Both the position numbers and the translations under genes were made by a program. A DNA stretch of 64,000 nucleotides from Candidatus Nitrotoga arctica (GTDB lineage: Bacteria > Pseudomonadota > Gammaproteobacteria > Burkholderiales > Gallionellaceae), in the NCBI RefSeq assembly GCF_918378365.1, contig NZ_OU912926.1, positions 3,224,001 to 3,288,000 on the forward strand, given 5' to 3'. The notes under the pieces are model-generated. The model saw only the letters and a program-made list of their open reading frames with translations, was not told where the DNA came from and did not search any database. This document shows, piece by piece, positions 8,516-15,936 of this stretch. Position 1 is the stretch's first letter. Each line of letters opens with the position of its first letter.

Positions 8516-9630
8516 TTGATCCGGCACAAATTATTCATGAAGCCGCGTAGGCGACTTTTGGGTCGCCGAAATAACGGCGCACGCGTTCGGGGTTTTGCTC
8601 AAGCATGATCATGTGATCAGTCGCAGCAGCTCTGAGTTTTGCCTTGGTGCGCACTGGCACCTTTGAAGTGATGACGTGCTTGAGATCTGCATTCAGTCTT
8701 TCTTCGGGGTTGAGTTCAGGGCTGTAGCTGGGCAAGTAGAACAACTCGATTTTCTGTGCGTTCTCGGCAGCCCAAGCCTTTACAGGTTTGCTGTGATGAA
8801 CTCTCAAGTTGTCCAGTATCAGAAACACCTTGCGGTCTGTATCCTTGATGAGCGCCTCCAGAAATTCAATGAGCTTGTCGGAGTTAAATGCCTCATCAAT
8901 AATCATCCAGCGCGTTTTACCCTGATTGGTTACCGTCGCAATCATCGATAGCTTGTGGCGCGTGCCGCCTACTGCGAACGTCACAGGTGTCTTGCCCACC
9001 GGCGCATAGCTCCTGCCTCTGACATCCGTGTTGACTAGCGCCGTCTCGTCGCCCCAGTGAATTTCCGCACCTTCTGTTTTTGCTCTGGCTTCAATGGCCG
9101 GATATTGTTCATCAAGCCAAGCCTGGACGGCTTCAGGCCGCTGCTCGTATGCTTTTTTAATGGGTTTTTGTGGTGTAAAACCCCAACGTGCCAAGTAGTT
9201 GCCTACTGCCCGAATAGACAGCTTGATACTGTGCGCCAGCTCAATGTGCTGGCGCACAGCGGGCCTGCTCCATAGCGCAAAATCCATCTTGAGTTGTTCG
9301 GGGCGTCTGTCGCAGATGGTTTGTTGGATCGCCAGCTCTTGGCTAACCGTCAAGCGACGTCCACTGCCAGGTTTTTTACCCCGAACGCCGGGCTTGAGTG
9401 CCCCCGAACCTTCAGCCTTATACAACCGCAGCGCCGTATTGACTGCCGTCCAGCTCAGTCCCGTCTGCACCACGATCTCCATCACCACCATGCCTTTGCG
9501 GTGCATACGTATGACTTGCTTGCGTCGTTCATGCAGTACTTCTCGCGACTGCTTGCGGGCATCTTCTTTTTCCATACTCCATGGACATCGAAAATCAAGA
9601 AAAGTTCACTTATAAATCGTGCCGGGTCTA
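8516..9630 (-). mobile_element. Intact IS630-family insertion sequence
   Basis: This 1115-bp element has imperfect terminal inverted repeats (left TTGATCCGGCACAAATTAT, right end reading TAGACCCGGCACGATTTAT inward). A TA dinucleotide lies on each side (8514-8515 and 9631-9632), the target duplication expected for IS630. It contains a single uninterrupted transposase gene, so it may still be mobile. It lies between bioA and the multicopper oxidase. Confidence 0.85.
8535..9575 (-). CDS. IS630-family DDE transposase
   Basis: This 346-residue transposase has an N-terminal helix-turn-helix region (about 10-60), a second winged-helix-like part (about 70-135) and a DDE catalytic domain. The three acidic positions are readable in HWGDETAL, LILDNLRVHHS and ELNPEERLNADLK. 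The frame is intact from start to stop and fills the element almost end to end, with the inverted repeats just outside. It is unrelated at sequence level to the broken IS630-type copy at 29.5-30.7 kb. Confidence 0.93.
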   Translation of the reverse strand: MEKEDARKQSREVLHERRKQVIRMHRKGMVVMEIVVQTGLSWTAVNTALRLYKAEGSGALKPGVRGKKPGSGRRLTVSQELAIQQTICDRRPEQLKMDFALWSRPAVRQHIELAHSIKLSIRAVGNYLARWGFTPQKPIKKAYEQRPEAVQAWLDEQYPAIEARAKTEGAEIHWGDETALVNTDVRGRSYAPVGKTPVTFAVGGTRHKLSMIATVTNQGKTRWMIIDEAFNSDKLIEFLEALIKDTDRKVFLILDNLRVHHSKPVKAWAAENAQKIELFYLPSYSPELNPEERLNADLKHVITSKVPVRTKAKLRAAATDHMIMLEQNPERVRRYFGDPKVAYAAS

Positions 9631-9858
9631 TAAATCATCCTGGTTGCAACCACCAGTTAGTCGAAGAGCTTCTATACCGGGTGAAAGCATTGAATCCAGC
9701 ATATAAATGCCGAGACTGTGGAGATAGTGTGCAGTAGTCAAGTTTTTTCATGAACTGCGACAACACTTACTGCTTCGCAGTGATGAGCATAATTACGTTG
9801 CCAAACCCATTTTTATTTTCAGATAGCAGTGAACCTTATGTCCTTTCAGAAAATAAAT

Positions 9859-11367
9859 TTATTTAACTATATCCCATACCGCCATCATTCCTAAGTCCCC
9901 GTGTTCAATGATATGGCAGTGAAATACAGTCCGCCCTGAAAAGTCCCTGATAGGTACGAGCATGGTTATAGATCCGCCTTTTGGTACGTTTATAGTGTCC
10001 TTCCATGCAGGGATACTGGAATATAAAGATGCATACTCCTTCTCTCCCCCTTTCATGAAAATTATCTGAGCCGGGTTTACATGCTGGTGAAACGGATGAT
10101 CCATGCCGCTGAAATTTTGAATCTCCCATAATTCAAAGGTCCCGACCTTCGATGTATGAACAAAAGGATCGTCTCCAAAGCTCTTATTATTTATAAACCC
10201 CTTATTAACTCCCATGGAAAGAGCTATCTGTGACCTGCGAAGAGCAGCGGTATCCACATTCAGTTTTTTTGCATGGGGATTAATTGTGGCAGGAATTTCG
10301 TCCTTTACAGCGTTTCCGCGATAAGAAGCAGTCATGAGCGTTATGGTCTGAGGCACATTACCGCCTCTGTCATAGGGCATGGAAAGGAATCTATAATTTC
10401 CTGATCCTTGGTCAGCCTTAATTAAAAGGTCTACCCTTTCCCCTGGCGTGAGGAGAATATTTGATAATGGATAAGGTTTATCGAGAAGCCCGCCATCGGT
10501 TCCTATCAGATACATGGTGTGTTTCTCAAGACTTAGTTTGTAGAACCTTGCAGTGCTGGCGTTTACCACTCTCCATCTCTGAACCTGTCCAGGATTTATC
10601 GGCAGGACAGGATTTATCTGGCCATTGACCATGACAATATTTCCTTCCTTTCCATTCATATAATCCTCAAGAGTGTAGGGCGCTGGGTTAGTTCCCGCGA
10701 GGTCTATGTCATGTAAAGATATTATATGATTCTCAAAACCTGAGAGTCCATCGATCTCATCCGCAACAACCAGCGCGCATCCTGCAAGGCCCCCCCACAT
10801 CTGCTCAGTAACCAAGCCATGGCCATGAGAGTGCAGGAAATTCAATGTCCCCGCCTCTTGTTTAGATAAATCGTATTCATATAGGAATTCTTCACCTGGA
10901 TTGATATGTAGGAATACGTTATCCGATTTCCCGGATGGCGACACATGCCACCCGTGAGTGTGAATGTTGGTGATATTTTTCGTATAACCAAGGATATTTT
11001 TATCGGTCGTCAATGGAAGGGAGTTTTTAAAGTTAACGCTTAATTTGTCACCTCTTCTTACCCTTATGGTTTGTTGCGGAAAATGGCCGTTGTATGTCAT
11101 AAGGTCGGCATTTACCCCGTTGATCATTACTTTTGCCGTCTTTGCCTCTAATGCAACCTCCACAACCCCCGCGTTAGCGCTCAAATTTAGCATTTCAGGA
11201 GGGTCTTTAAAATCCTCTCCTGCTGGCGGGTCGATCGCCTCTACTTTTACACTTTCTGAAATGCTTGATGGACTATCACTTTTAGTACATGCGCTGATCC
11301 CGTAAATTGCAGCCAGCCCTGTTGCGCCTGTTATTATAAATTCTCTCCTGGTAACTATCTTCCCCAT
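9859..11367 (-). CDS. Tat-exported multicopper oxidase (laccase/CueO type), probable lipoprotein
   Basis: This 502-residue three-cupredoxin-domain oxidase couples oxidation of a substrate (Cu(I), metal or phenol) to reduction of O2 to water. All four copper motifs are present: HTHGWH (136-141), HSHGHG (179-184), HPFHQH (424-429) and HCHIIEH (483-489), followed by GDLGMM with the type 1 copper ligand region. The N terminus has a twin-arginine signal (RREFI at 7-11) that runs into a lipobox ISAC with Cys27, so a lipid-anchored periplasmic enzyme is likely. Base composition is lower in GC than the neighbours, and IS elements lie on both sides, suggesting transfer. The physiological substrate is unknown. 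Confidence 0.9.
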   Translation of the reverse strand: MGKIVTRREFIITGATGLAAIYGISACTKSDSPSSISESVKVEAIDPPAGEDFKDPPEMLNLSANAGVVEVALEAKTAKVMINGVNADLMTYNGHFPQQTIRVRRGDKLSVNFKNSLPLTTDKNILGYTKNITNIHTHGWHVSPSGKSDNVFLHINPGEEFLYEYDLSKQEAGTLNFLHSHGHGLVTEQMWGGLAGCALVVADEIDGLSGFENHIISLHDIDLAGTNPAPYTLEDYMNGKEGNIVMVNGQINPVLPINPGQVQRWRVVNASTARFYKLSLEKHTMYLIGTDGGLLDKPYPLSNILLTPGERVDLLIKADQGSGNYRFLSMPYDRGGNVPQTITLMTASYRGNAVKDEIPATINPHAKKLNVDTAALRRSQIALSMGVNKGFINNKSFGDDPFVHTSKVGTFELWEIQNFSGMDHPFHQHVNPAQIIFMKGGEKEYASLYSSIPAWKDTINVPKGGSITMLVPIRDFSGRTVFHCHIIEHGDLGMMAVWDIVK

Positions 11368-11444
11368 TTTAAATCTCCTTTTGGCGATAGAATTTGGTAA
11401 GTTTTGTGACTATAGCAGGGGCGGTTTTAAGTACAAAATGCAAA

Positions 11445-11466
11445 AAGCTACACCGTAATGTAGCTT
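11445..11466 (-). terminator. Terminator-like hairpin upstream of the multicopper oxidase
   Basis: AAGCTAC and GTAGCTT form a 7-bp stem around an 8-base loop, followed on the minus strand by TTTTTGCATTTTG. It could end transcription entering the oxidase gene from the IS relics upstream. Confidence 0.4.
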
Positions 11467-11485
11467 AAAATCAAAAGTATCCGGC

Positions 11486-11700
11486 ATGAAGAATTCTACC
11501 GGGCATTTAAATCCAATTGACTGGCGAGGCCGTATGCTCAGTTTCCTCGCAATTGCATCCGGCTCCGCTTGTAAGAACACGCCCAAGTCGCTCCCTTTGG
11601 TAGCTACAGACGTGTCAGGCCGCTGGGTATTCTTGTTGCGACCTCACTGCCAGTTGCTGGCGTCCCACCATTTCCCTGTTCTGATCGTGGGTTATCGATA
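11486..11700 (-). pseudogene. Relic of an IS30-family transposase (C-terminal part)
   Basis: On the minus strand, the translation includes TKGSDLGVFLQAEPDAIARK and then LSIRPRQSIGFKCPVEFF. This aligns by eye with the C-terminal end of IS30 transposases (PKGxDLS...QEQLDAIA...LNTRPRKSLGF.TPVEVF) and with the intact IS30-type transposase at 50.8-51.8 kb. A stop interrupts the part just upstream, where NENTN would be expected and NKNTQ is seen. No start, no inverted repeats and no catalytic residues remain. Confidence 0.6.
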
Positions 11701-11702
11701 AG

Positions 11703-11940
11703 CGCTTTTGTGCTTCGATACGATTGAGTACATAGGCGACACTCTTAACCGCCGACGCAACGCGGCCTCTTCACATCCTGGCCAGCACGGTGAATATGGA
11801 GTGGGCACGAGTCAAGCGCGAACTGGCCAAAATCAAGATAGACACGATTTACTAAAAAGTGGCGACCTATTTTGCAAGGGAATCGCGGTGAAGTACGGTC
11901 GATGTACCTCAAATACGCTGGTATGAAACTATGGCTGTGG
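11703..11940 (+). pseudogene. Possible relic of an IS3-family element
   Basis: Plus-strand fragments resemble IS3 proteins. FDTIEYIGDTLNRRRNAASS recalls the OrfB end (FDYIExFYNRRRRHSALG). Beyond it, VKRELAKIKIDTIY, a stop, then KVATYFARES recalls the OrfA end (ELAEIRMERDILKKAAAYFAKES). The order and the stops imply scrambled, dead sequence. Together with the IS30 relic it fills the gap between the multicopper oxidase and the glycosyltransferase gene. Confidence 0.35.
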
Positions 11941-11943
11941 TAT

Positions 11944-13590
11944 TTATGGCCTTTGTGTAATGCGTTGATACAAACGGAAAGGTTCTGATTTAACTCCCTT
12001 GCGGTTGCCTTCCCATAACTCGACCCAAGTTGTTTCGTCTTTCACTAGCTTGGCGGCACGTTCTCCATGCACCAGTAGCAGATCACAATCGAGTTGTACT
12101 TGAGTGTGCGTAGTGATATTTCCCAAATATTGCAACATGGCGCGCTGGGTATCGCCTACATCCAAGCTCGCAATGCAACCATGCTGTATGGGCATGGCCT
12201 GCTTAAGGGAAGCGACCATGCCGCGATAGCTCTTGCCGTTGTCCAACCATGGTAGCCATAGTGTCATGGCAAGCACCCACAACAGAGTCACCCCGCTGGC
12301 CCAGTTAAGCACGGCGCGGCGCATGGAGCGTCCAACGCGCCACACCAGCAGCACCCACAGCACGGTGAAGGTCAGTGCAACCCAGAATGTTGTCGCATTA
12401 AACACTGGTTCAAAACCAGGCTGATAATCTTTCAGCCACAGCGTGATCTTGGCATGATTATCCCGTAGCAGCCCAGCCCAGCCCCACCACATCAAGATGG
12501 CGACAAAACCGAAAGTCATGATGCCGAACCAATCCAGCGCGTTGGCTGCTCCCCGGCGGAGAGTGGGAAGAGCTGCAGTAGCAAGCAAGGCTAACGGCAG
12601 TAGTAGGGGCAACGCGAACACTTCCTTGATATTGGGCACCACACTCAACGTAAACAACATTACAAAAAAACTCACCAGCAACAGCTGGAATTCCGCTTCA
12701 CGCAGTACTCTTCTTCGCGCCTCCCACACTGCCCAAGCAGCCAATGGCAAAGCAGGCCAGGCGAACCAAGGCAATATCTTTACGTAATATAGCGCCTGTG
12801 CATAATCGCCACCTCGAATATAGTCAAACCAGTGGCCGATGTTAAGCGTCCAAATCCATTCCATAAATAGATCTGGCGAACGTTGGTACAACAAGAAAGG
12901 CCAGACAGTTAGCCAGGGCAACGCAAACAGCAATGCGATGCCCAGGCTGGAAAGAAAAGAGCACATGCGCCAGGTGCGGAATAGCAACAGCGCGGCACTG
13001 ATCAGCACGAACAGCGTGGGAGCGATAAAACCCTTGGACATAAAGCCAATGCCGATACCATTGCCAATTAGCATGCCTGCCAATAAAGTACGGCGCATGC
13101 TTAAAGTGTAGCCATATAACATCATGGCGCAGCCAGTGAGCAAAGCAAGATCGGTGATAAGCTCATGTGAGCGTACCAGCATGCCGAGACAACCGACCAG
13201 AATGATCGCCGCAGTCCAACCGCGTCCCCTCCCGAATAGTTCGCGTCCGGACAGCCCTATGAACAGCAGCGTAAGAGCGGTATAAAAGCCGCTGGCCAGG
13301 CGCGCGCCATCATGTAGCTCAAGCAAAGGAGAGAATAGTTTGGCGAAAAGCGCGGCTGTTATGTAGAACAGCGGTGGCTTGTCCACGTAGGGTTCGCCAG
13401 CCAAGGTAGGAACTAGCCAATCGCCGCTTTGCAGGATGTGATAGACCAACCCGAAACTGTAAGCATCGTCTGACTGCCACGGGTCATGCCCTACCAACCC
13501 TGTGCCTAACCACACCGCACACAGCAGTGCCAGCAACCAGGCTTTAGCTATCGTGATCGGGTGTTCTTGTGTCGGGGGATAGGGAAACAT
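11944..13590 (-). CDS. ArnT-like membrane glycosyltransferase (GT39/GT83)
   Basis: This 548-residue polytopic inner-membrane protein has an N-terminal luminal loop with the conserved acidic motif (HDPWQSDDAYSFG) and VDKPPLFYI, the hallmark of ArnT/PMT-type enzymes that use a polyprenyl-phosphate sugar donor. About eleven to twelve hydrophobic helices follow, and a soluble periplasmic C-terminal domain (about 440-548) ends it. It probably modifies lipid A or another envelope acceptor, but donor and acceptor are not readable, and no arn genes lie nearby. The gene is monocistronic on the minus strand. Confidence 0.8.
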   Translation of the reverse strand: MFPYPPTQEHPITIAKAWLLALLCAVWLGTGLVGHDPWQSDDAYSFGLVYHILQSGDWLVPTLAGEPYVDKPPLFYITAALFAKLFSPLLELHDGARLASGFYTALTLLFIGLSGRELFGRGRGWTAAIILVGCLGMLVRSHELITDLALLTGCAMMLYGYTLSMRRTLLAGMLIGNGIGIGFMSKGFIAPTLFVLISAALLLFRTWRMCSFLSSLGIALLFALPWLTVWPFLLYQRSPDLFMEWIWTLNIGHWFDYIRGGDYAQALYYVKILPWFAWPALPLAAWAVWEARRRVLREAEFQLLLVSFFVMLFTLSVVPNIKEVFALPLLLPLALLATAALPTLRRGAANALDWFGIMTFGFVAILMWWGWAGLLRDNHAKITLWLKDYQPGFEPVFNATTFWVALTFTVLWVLLVWRVGRSMRRAVLNWASGVTLLWVLAMTLWLPWLDNGKSYRGMVASLKQAMPIQHGCIASLDVGDTQRAMLQYLGNITTHTQVQLDCDLLLVHGERAAKLVKDETTWVELWEGNRKGVKSEPFRLYQRITQRP

Positions 13591-13683
13591 GCGCGCTTAT
13601 TCCAAGACCTTGATGCGCTGTCCGGGTATGGGTTTATAGAACATTTGGGTAGCCACTACCCTGCTGGTGCAATTAAAAACAAA

Positions 13684-13705
13684 AAAGGCAGCGTCCGCTG
13701 CCTTT
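13684..13705 (-). terminator. Intrinsic terminator of rpmE
   Basis: AAAGGCAGCG and CGCTGCCTTT form a 10-bp perfect stem with a 2-base centre, and on the minus strand a TTTTTTG TTTTT tract follows. It lies 27 bases after the rpmE stop. Confidence 0.85.
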
Positions 13706-13731
13706 CAATTGTTGCTTACCGTTTAGTTTCA

Positions 13732-13953
13732 TTATGGTGCAGATTTTGCACCGGACTTGCCATATTTTTGGCGGAATCTCTCCACTCGACCAGCGGTATC
13801 CACGATTTTTTGCGTGCCGGTATAGAAGGGGTGACAGTCCGAGCAAACTTCTACATGCAGCGGTTTACCCATTGTGGACTTGGTTTTGAAAGTATTGCCA
13901 CAACTGCAAGTAACTGCAATTTCGTCGTATTGCGGATGAATGTCGGTTTTCAT
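13732..13953 (-). CDS. rpmE: 50S ribosomal protein L31 (zinc-binding form)
   Basis: L31 bridges the ribosomal subunits. From the ATG at 13953 the protein has 73 residues, starts MKTDIHPQY as in the family, and is preceded by AAGGAAG. An upstream in-frame ATG at 13971 would add MFKEAK and is less likely. The zinc-binding cysteines are present (CSCGNTF and [10 protein letters not shown]), so this is the C+ form, normally replaced by a zinc-free paralogue under zinc starvation. It is followed by a strong terminator. Confidence 0.95.
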   Translation of the reverse strand: MKTDIHPQYDEIAVTCSCGNTFKTKSTMGKPLHVEVCSDCHPFYTGTQKIVDTAGRVERFRQKYGKSGAKSAP

Positions 13954-14075
13954 TTTGGCTTCCTTAAACATGAAAATTGAGGACTTAAAAATTTAAAGCA
14001 GTGCGCACTAACGCACATATAAGGGCATAGATTATCCCTGAAATGAATCCCCCGCGCAACTTTATGTTAGATCGT

Positions 14076-14105
14076 TTGCCGACCACCCCCTTATTCCGGT
14101 ATAGT
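14076..14105 (+). promoter_or_regulatory. Candidate promoter of the glycine riboswitch transcript
   Basis: TTGCCG (14076-14081) and TATAGT (14100-14105) are spaced by 18 bases and lie just upstream of the first glycine aptamer. It is a consensus match by eye only. Confidence 0.4.
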
Positions 14106-14119
14106 TCTACCTGCCGTTT

Positions 14120-14304
14120 AAACCAATGGAAGAACATGCTGCCTAGTAAGTAATGAATACAGGCGCATTGCCGAAGGCGCAACACCCGTAACCGCTCAGG
14201 CTCAAGAACTGTTGGCACAGGCAAATCTGGAGAGTGCTGTTGACACAGCCACCGAAGGGGCACACGGATTTATTCGTAATCTCTCAGGTAAAGAGGACAG
14301 ATGG
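14120..14304 (+). promoter_or_regulatory. Tandem glycine riboswitch
   Basis: Two glycine aptamers lie in series. The first has GCCGAAGGCGCAA (14170-14182) and CTCAGGCT (about 14195). The linker CTGGAGAG follows at about 14227. The second has CACCGAAGGGGCA (about 14250) and CTCTCAGGTAAAGAGGAC (about 14281). These are the conserved cores of the gcvT-type riboswitch. A strong terminator follows directly and shares bases with the 3' side of the second aptamer, so glycine binding probably favours readthrough into gcvT-gcvH-gcvP. The 5' limit is approximate. Confidence 0.88.
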
Positions 14305-14345
14305 GGCGAGGCAGATATTTCTGTCTCGCCTTTTTTATTTTTTTG
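14305..14345 (+). terminator. Riboswitch-controlled terminator upstream of gcvT
   Basis: GGCGAGGCAG (14305-14314) pairs with CTGTCTCGCC (14321-14330), with one G-U pair and an ATATTT loop. TTTTTTATTTTTTT follows. It lies between the second glycine aptamer and the gcvT start 12 bases further on, so it is most likely the expression platform. Confidence 0.82.
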
Positions 14346-14356
14346 AAAGATTACTC

Positions 14357-15439
14357 ATGACACTCAAACATACTCCTCTGAATGCAGCACACCGCGCAAT
14401 GGGCGCGAAGATGGTCGATTTCGGCGGCTGGGATATGCCGTTGCATTACGGTTCACAACTTGACGAACACCATCAAGTACGTCGCGATGCCGGCATGTTT
14501 GATGTCTCGCATATGCGCGTGGTCGATATAAGCGGCGAAGGCGTGCGCGACTTCTTGCGCTATCTGTTGGCAAACAACGTGGACAAACTGCAATCTTCCG
14601 GAAAAGCACTGTATTCTTGCCTGTTGCGCCCGGATGGTGGTGTACTCGATGATCTCATCGTATATTTCATGAATGAAATGTGGTTTCGCATCGTCGTGAA
14701 TGCTGGTACAGCCGATAAGGATATTACGTGGATGATTAAACAGGCTACCGTCCGCGCGTCACAATTGCAGATTACTTCACGCAATGATCTGGCGATGATC
14801 GCGGTGCAAGGACCCAATGCGGCGGCAAAGCTATGGCAGGCCTTGCCCGGATCACAAAAATTGGCGGAAGGACTCAAGCCCTTCAATGCCGTAGAGTGGA
14901 ATTCGATGTTTATCGCCCGAACTGGCTATACTGGCGAAGATGGCTTCGAGATCATACTACCGGCCACAGCTGCACCTTCCTTCTGGCAAACACTGAATGA
15001 CGCGGGGGTGAAGCCTATCGGGCTAGGCGCACGTGACACATTGCGTCTGGAGGCAGGCATGAACCTGTATGGTCATGATATGGATGAGACCATAAACCCG
15101 CTGGAAGCTGGGCTGGCGTGGACAGTAGACCTGGTGAGTGAACGCGACTTCATTGGTAAAACAGCGCTTGTCACCAAGCCTAGAACTCGAAAGTTAGTCG
15201 GCCTTGTCTTGCAGGATCGCGGGGTGCTGCGTGATCACCAAGTGGTACACAGCAACCATGGCGATGGCGAAATTACCAGCGGTAGTTTTTCGCCCACGCT
15301 GAATCAATCAATCGCCTTGGCACGTATACCCTCCACGGTACAAATAGGCGACATGGTACAGGTGGCGATTCGCGATAAAATGCTGGCGGCTAAGGTAGTA
15401 AAATACCCTTTCGTACGTAACGGCAAAGGCTTAATCTAA
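14357..15439 (+). CDS. gcvT: Glycine cleavage system T protein (aminomethyltransferase)
   Basis: GcvT releases ammonia from the aminomethyl-lipoyl arm of H protein and makes 5,10-methylene-THF. The frame is open upstream to 14234, but that part is the riboswitch and terminator. The ATG at 14357 gives 360 residues starting [20 protein letters not shown], the usual N terminus. Folate-binding and GcvT motifs are present ([45 protein letters not shown]). It is the first gene of the operon and is about 55-57 percent GC in the rows I counted, in contrast to gcvP downstream. Confidence 0.95.
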   Translation: MTLKHTPLNAAHRAMGAKMVDFGGWDMPLHYGSQLDEHHQVRRDAGMFDVSHMRVVDISGEGVRDFLRYLLANNVDKLQSSGKALYSCLLRPDGGVLDDLIVYFMNEMWFRIVVNAGTADKDITWMIKQATVRASQLQITSRNDLAMIAVQGPNAAAKLWQALPGSQKLAEGLKPFNAVEWNSMFIARTGYTGEDGFEIILPATAAPSFWQTLNDAGVKPIGLGARDTLRLEAGMNLYGHDMDETINPLEAGLAWTVDLVSERDFIGKTALVTKPRTRKLVGLVLQDRGVLRDHQVVHSNHGDGEITSGSFSPTLNQSIALARIPSTVQIGDMVQVAIRDKMLAAKVVKYPFVRNGKGLI

Positions 15440-15463
15440 TTTTTACTTTTTAAGGATATAACC

Positions 15464-15865
15464 ATGAGCAACTTAAACGATCTGCCAGGTAATCTGAAGT
15501 ACACCGCATCCCACGAGTGGATCAAAAAAGAAACCGACGGCACGATCACGATCGGCATCACCCAACATGCGCAGGAGCTGTTAGGCGACATGGTATTCAT
15601 AGAAAATCCAGCGGTTGGCCGCCAATTGAAAGCCAAGGAAGAATGTGCAGTAGCAGAATCGGTGAAGGCTGCAGCTGACATTTATGCGCCTGTTAGCGGT
15701 GTAGTGGTCGCGGTTAACGCTGAGCTCGGTAATGCGCCAGAAAAGATCAATGCAGATCCTTATTCCACATGGATGTTCAAAATGAAGCCGGATAATACCG
15801 CTGACGTAGACACGTTAATGGATGCTGCAGCGTATCAGACACTAATCGATAGTGAAGCACATTAA
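15464..15865 (+). CDS. gcvH: Glycine cleavage system H protein
   Basis: This 133-residue lipoyl carrier shuttles the aminomethyl group between P, T and L proteins. The lipoylated lysine is Lys68 within AVAESVKAAADIYAPVSG, and the C terminus has the usual WMFKMKP segment. AAGGATATAACC precedes the ATG, and 24 bases separate it from gcvT. It is of normal length and composition for the host. Confidence 0.95.
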   Translation: MSNLNDLPGNLKYTASHEWIKKETDGTITIGITQHAQELLGDMVFIENPAVGRQLKAKEECAVAESVKAAADIYAPVSGVVVAVNAELGNAPEKINADPYSTWMFKMKPDNTADVDTLMDAAAYQTLIDSEAH

Positions 15866-15936
15866 TACGTTGTAATGGACGAGATAATTCCCACTTATAA
15901 TATCTATTTACACTCCTTTAAAAAATAAAGCCAGCA

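Noticed and set aside
9199..9737. Overlapping plus-strand frames across the IS630 end
   Set aside because: They are antisense to the transposase. Only the last part (after 9632, with a CRDCG string) is outside the element, and it is too short to support a gene.
13985..14263. 92-codon minus-strand frame
   Set aside because: It is antisense to the glycine riboswitch leader and has no family resemblance.
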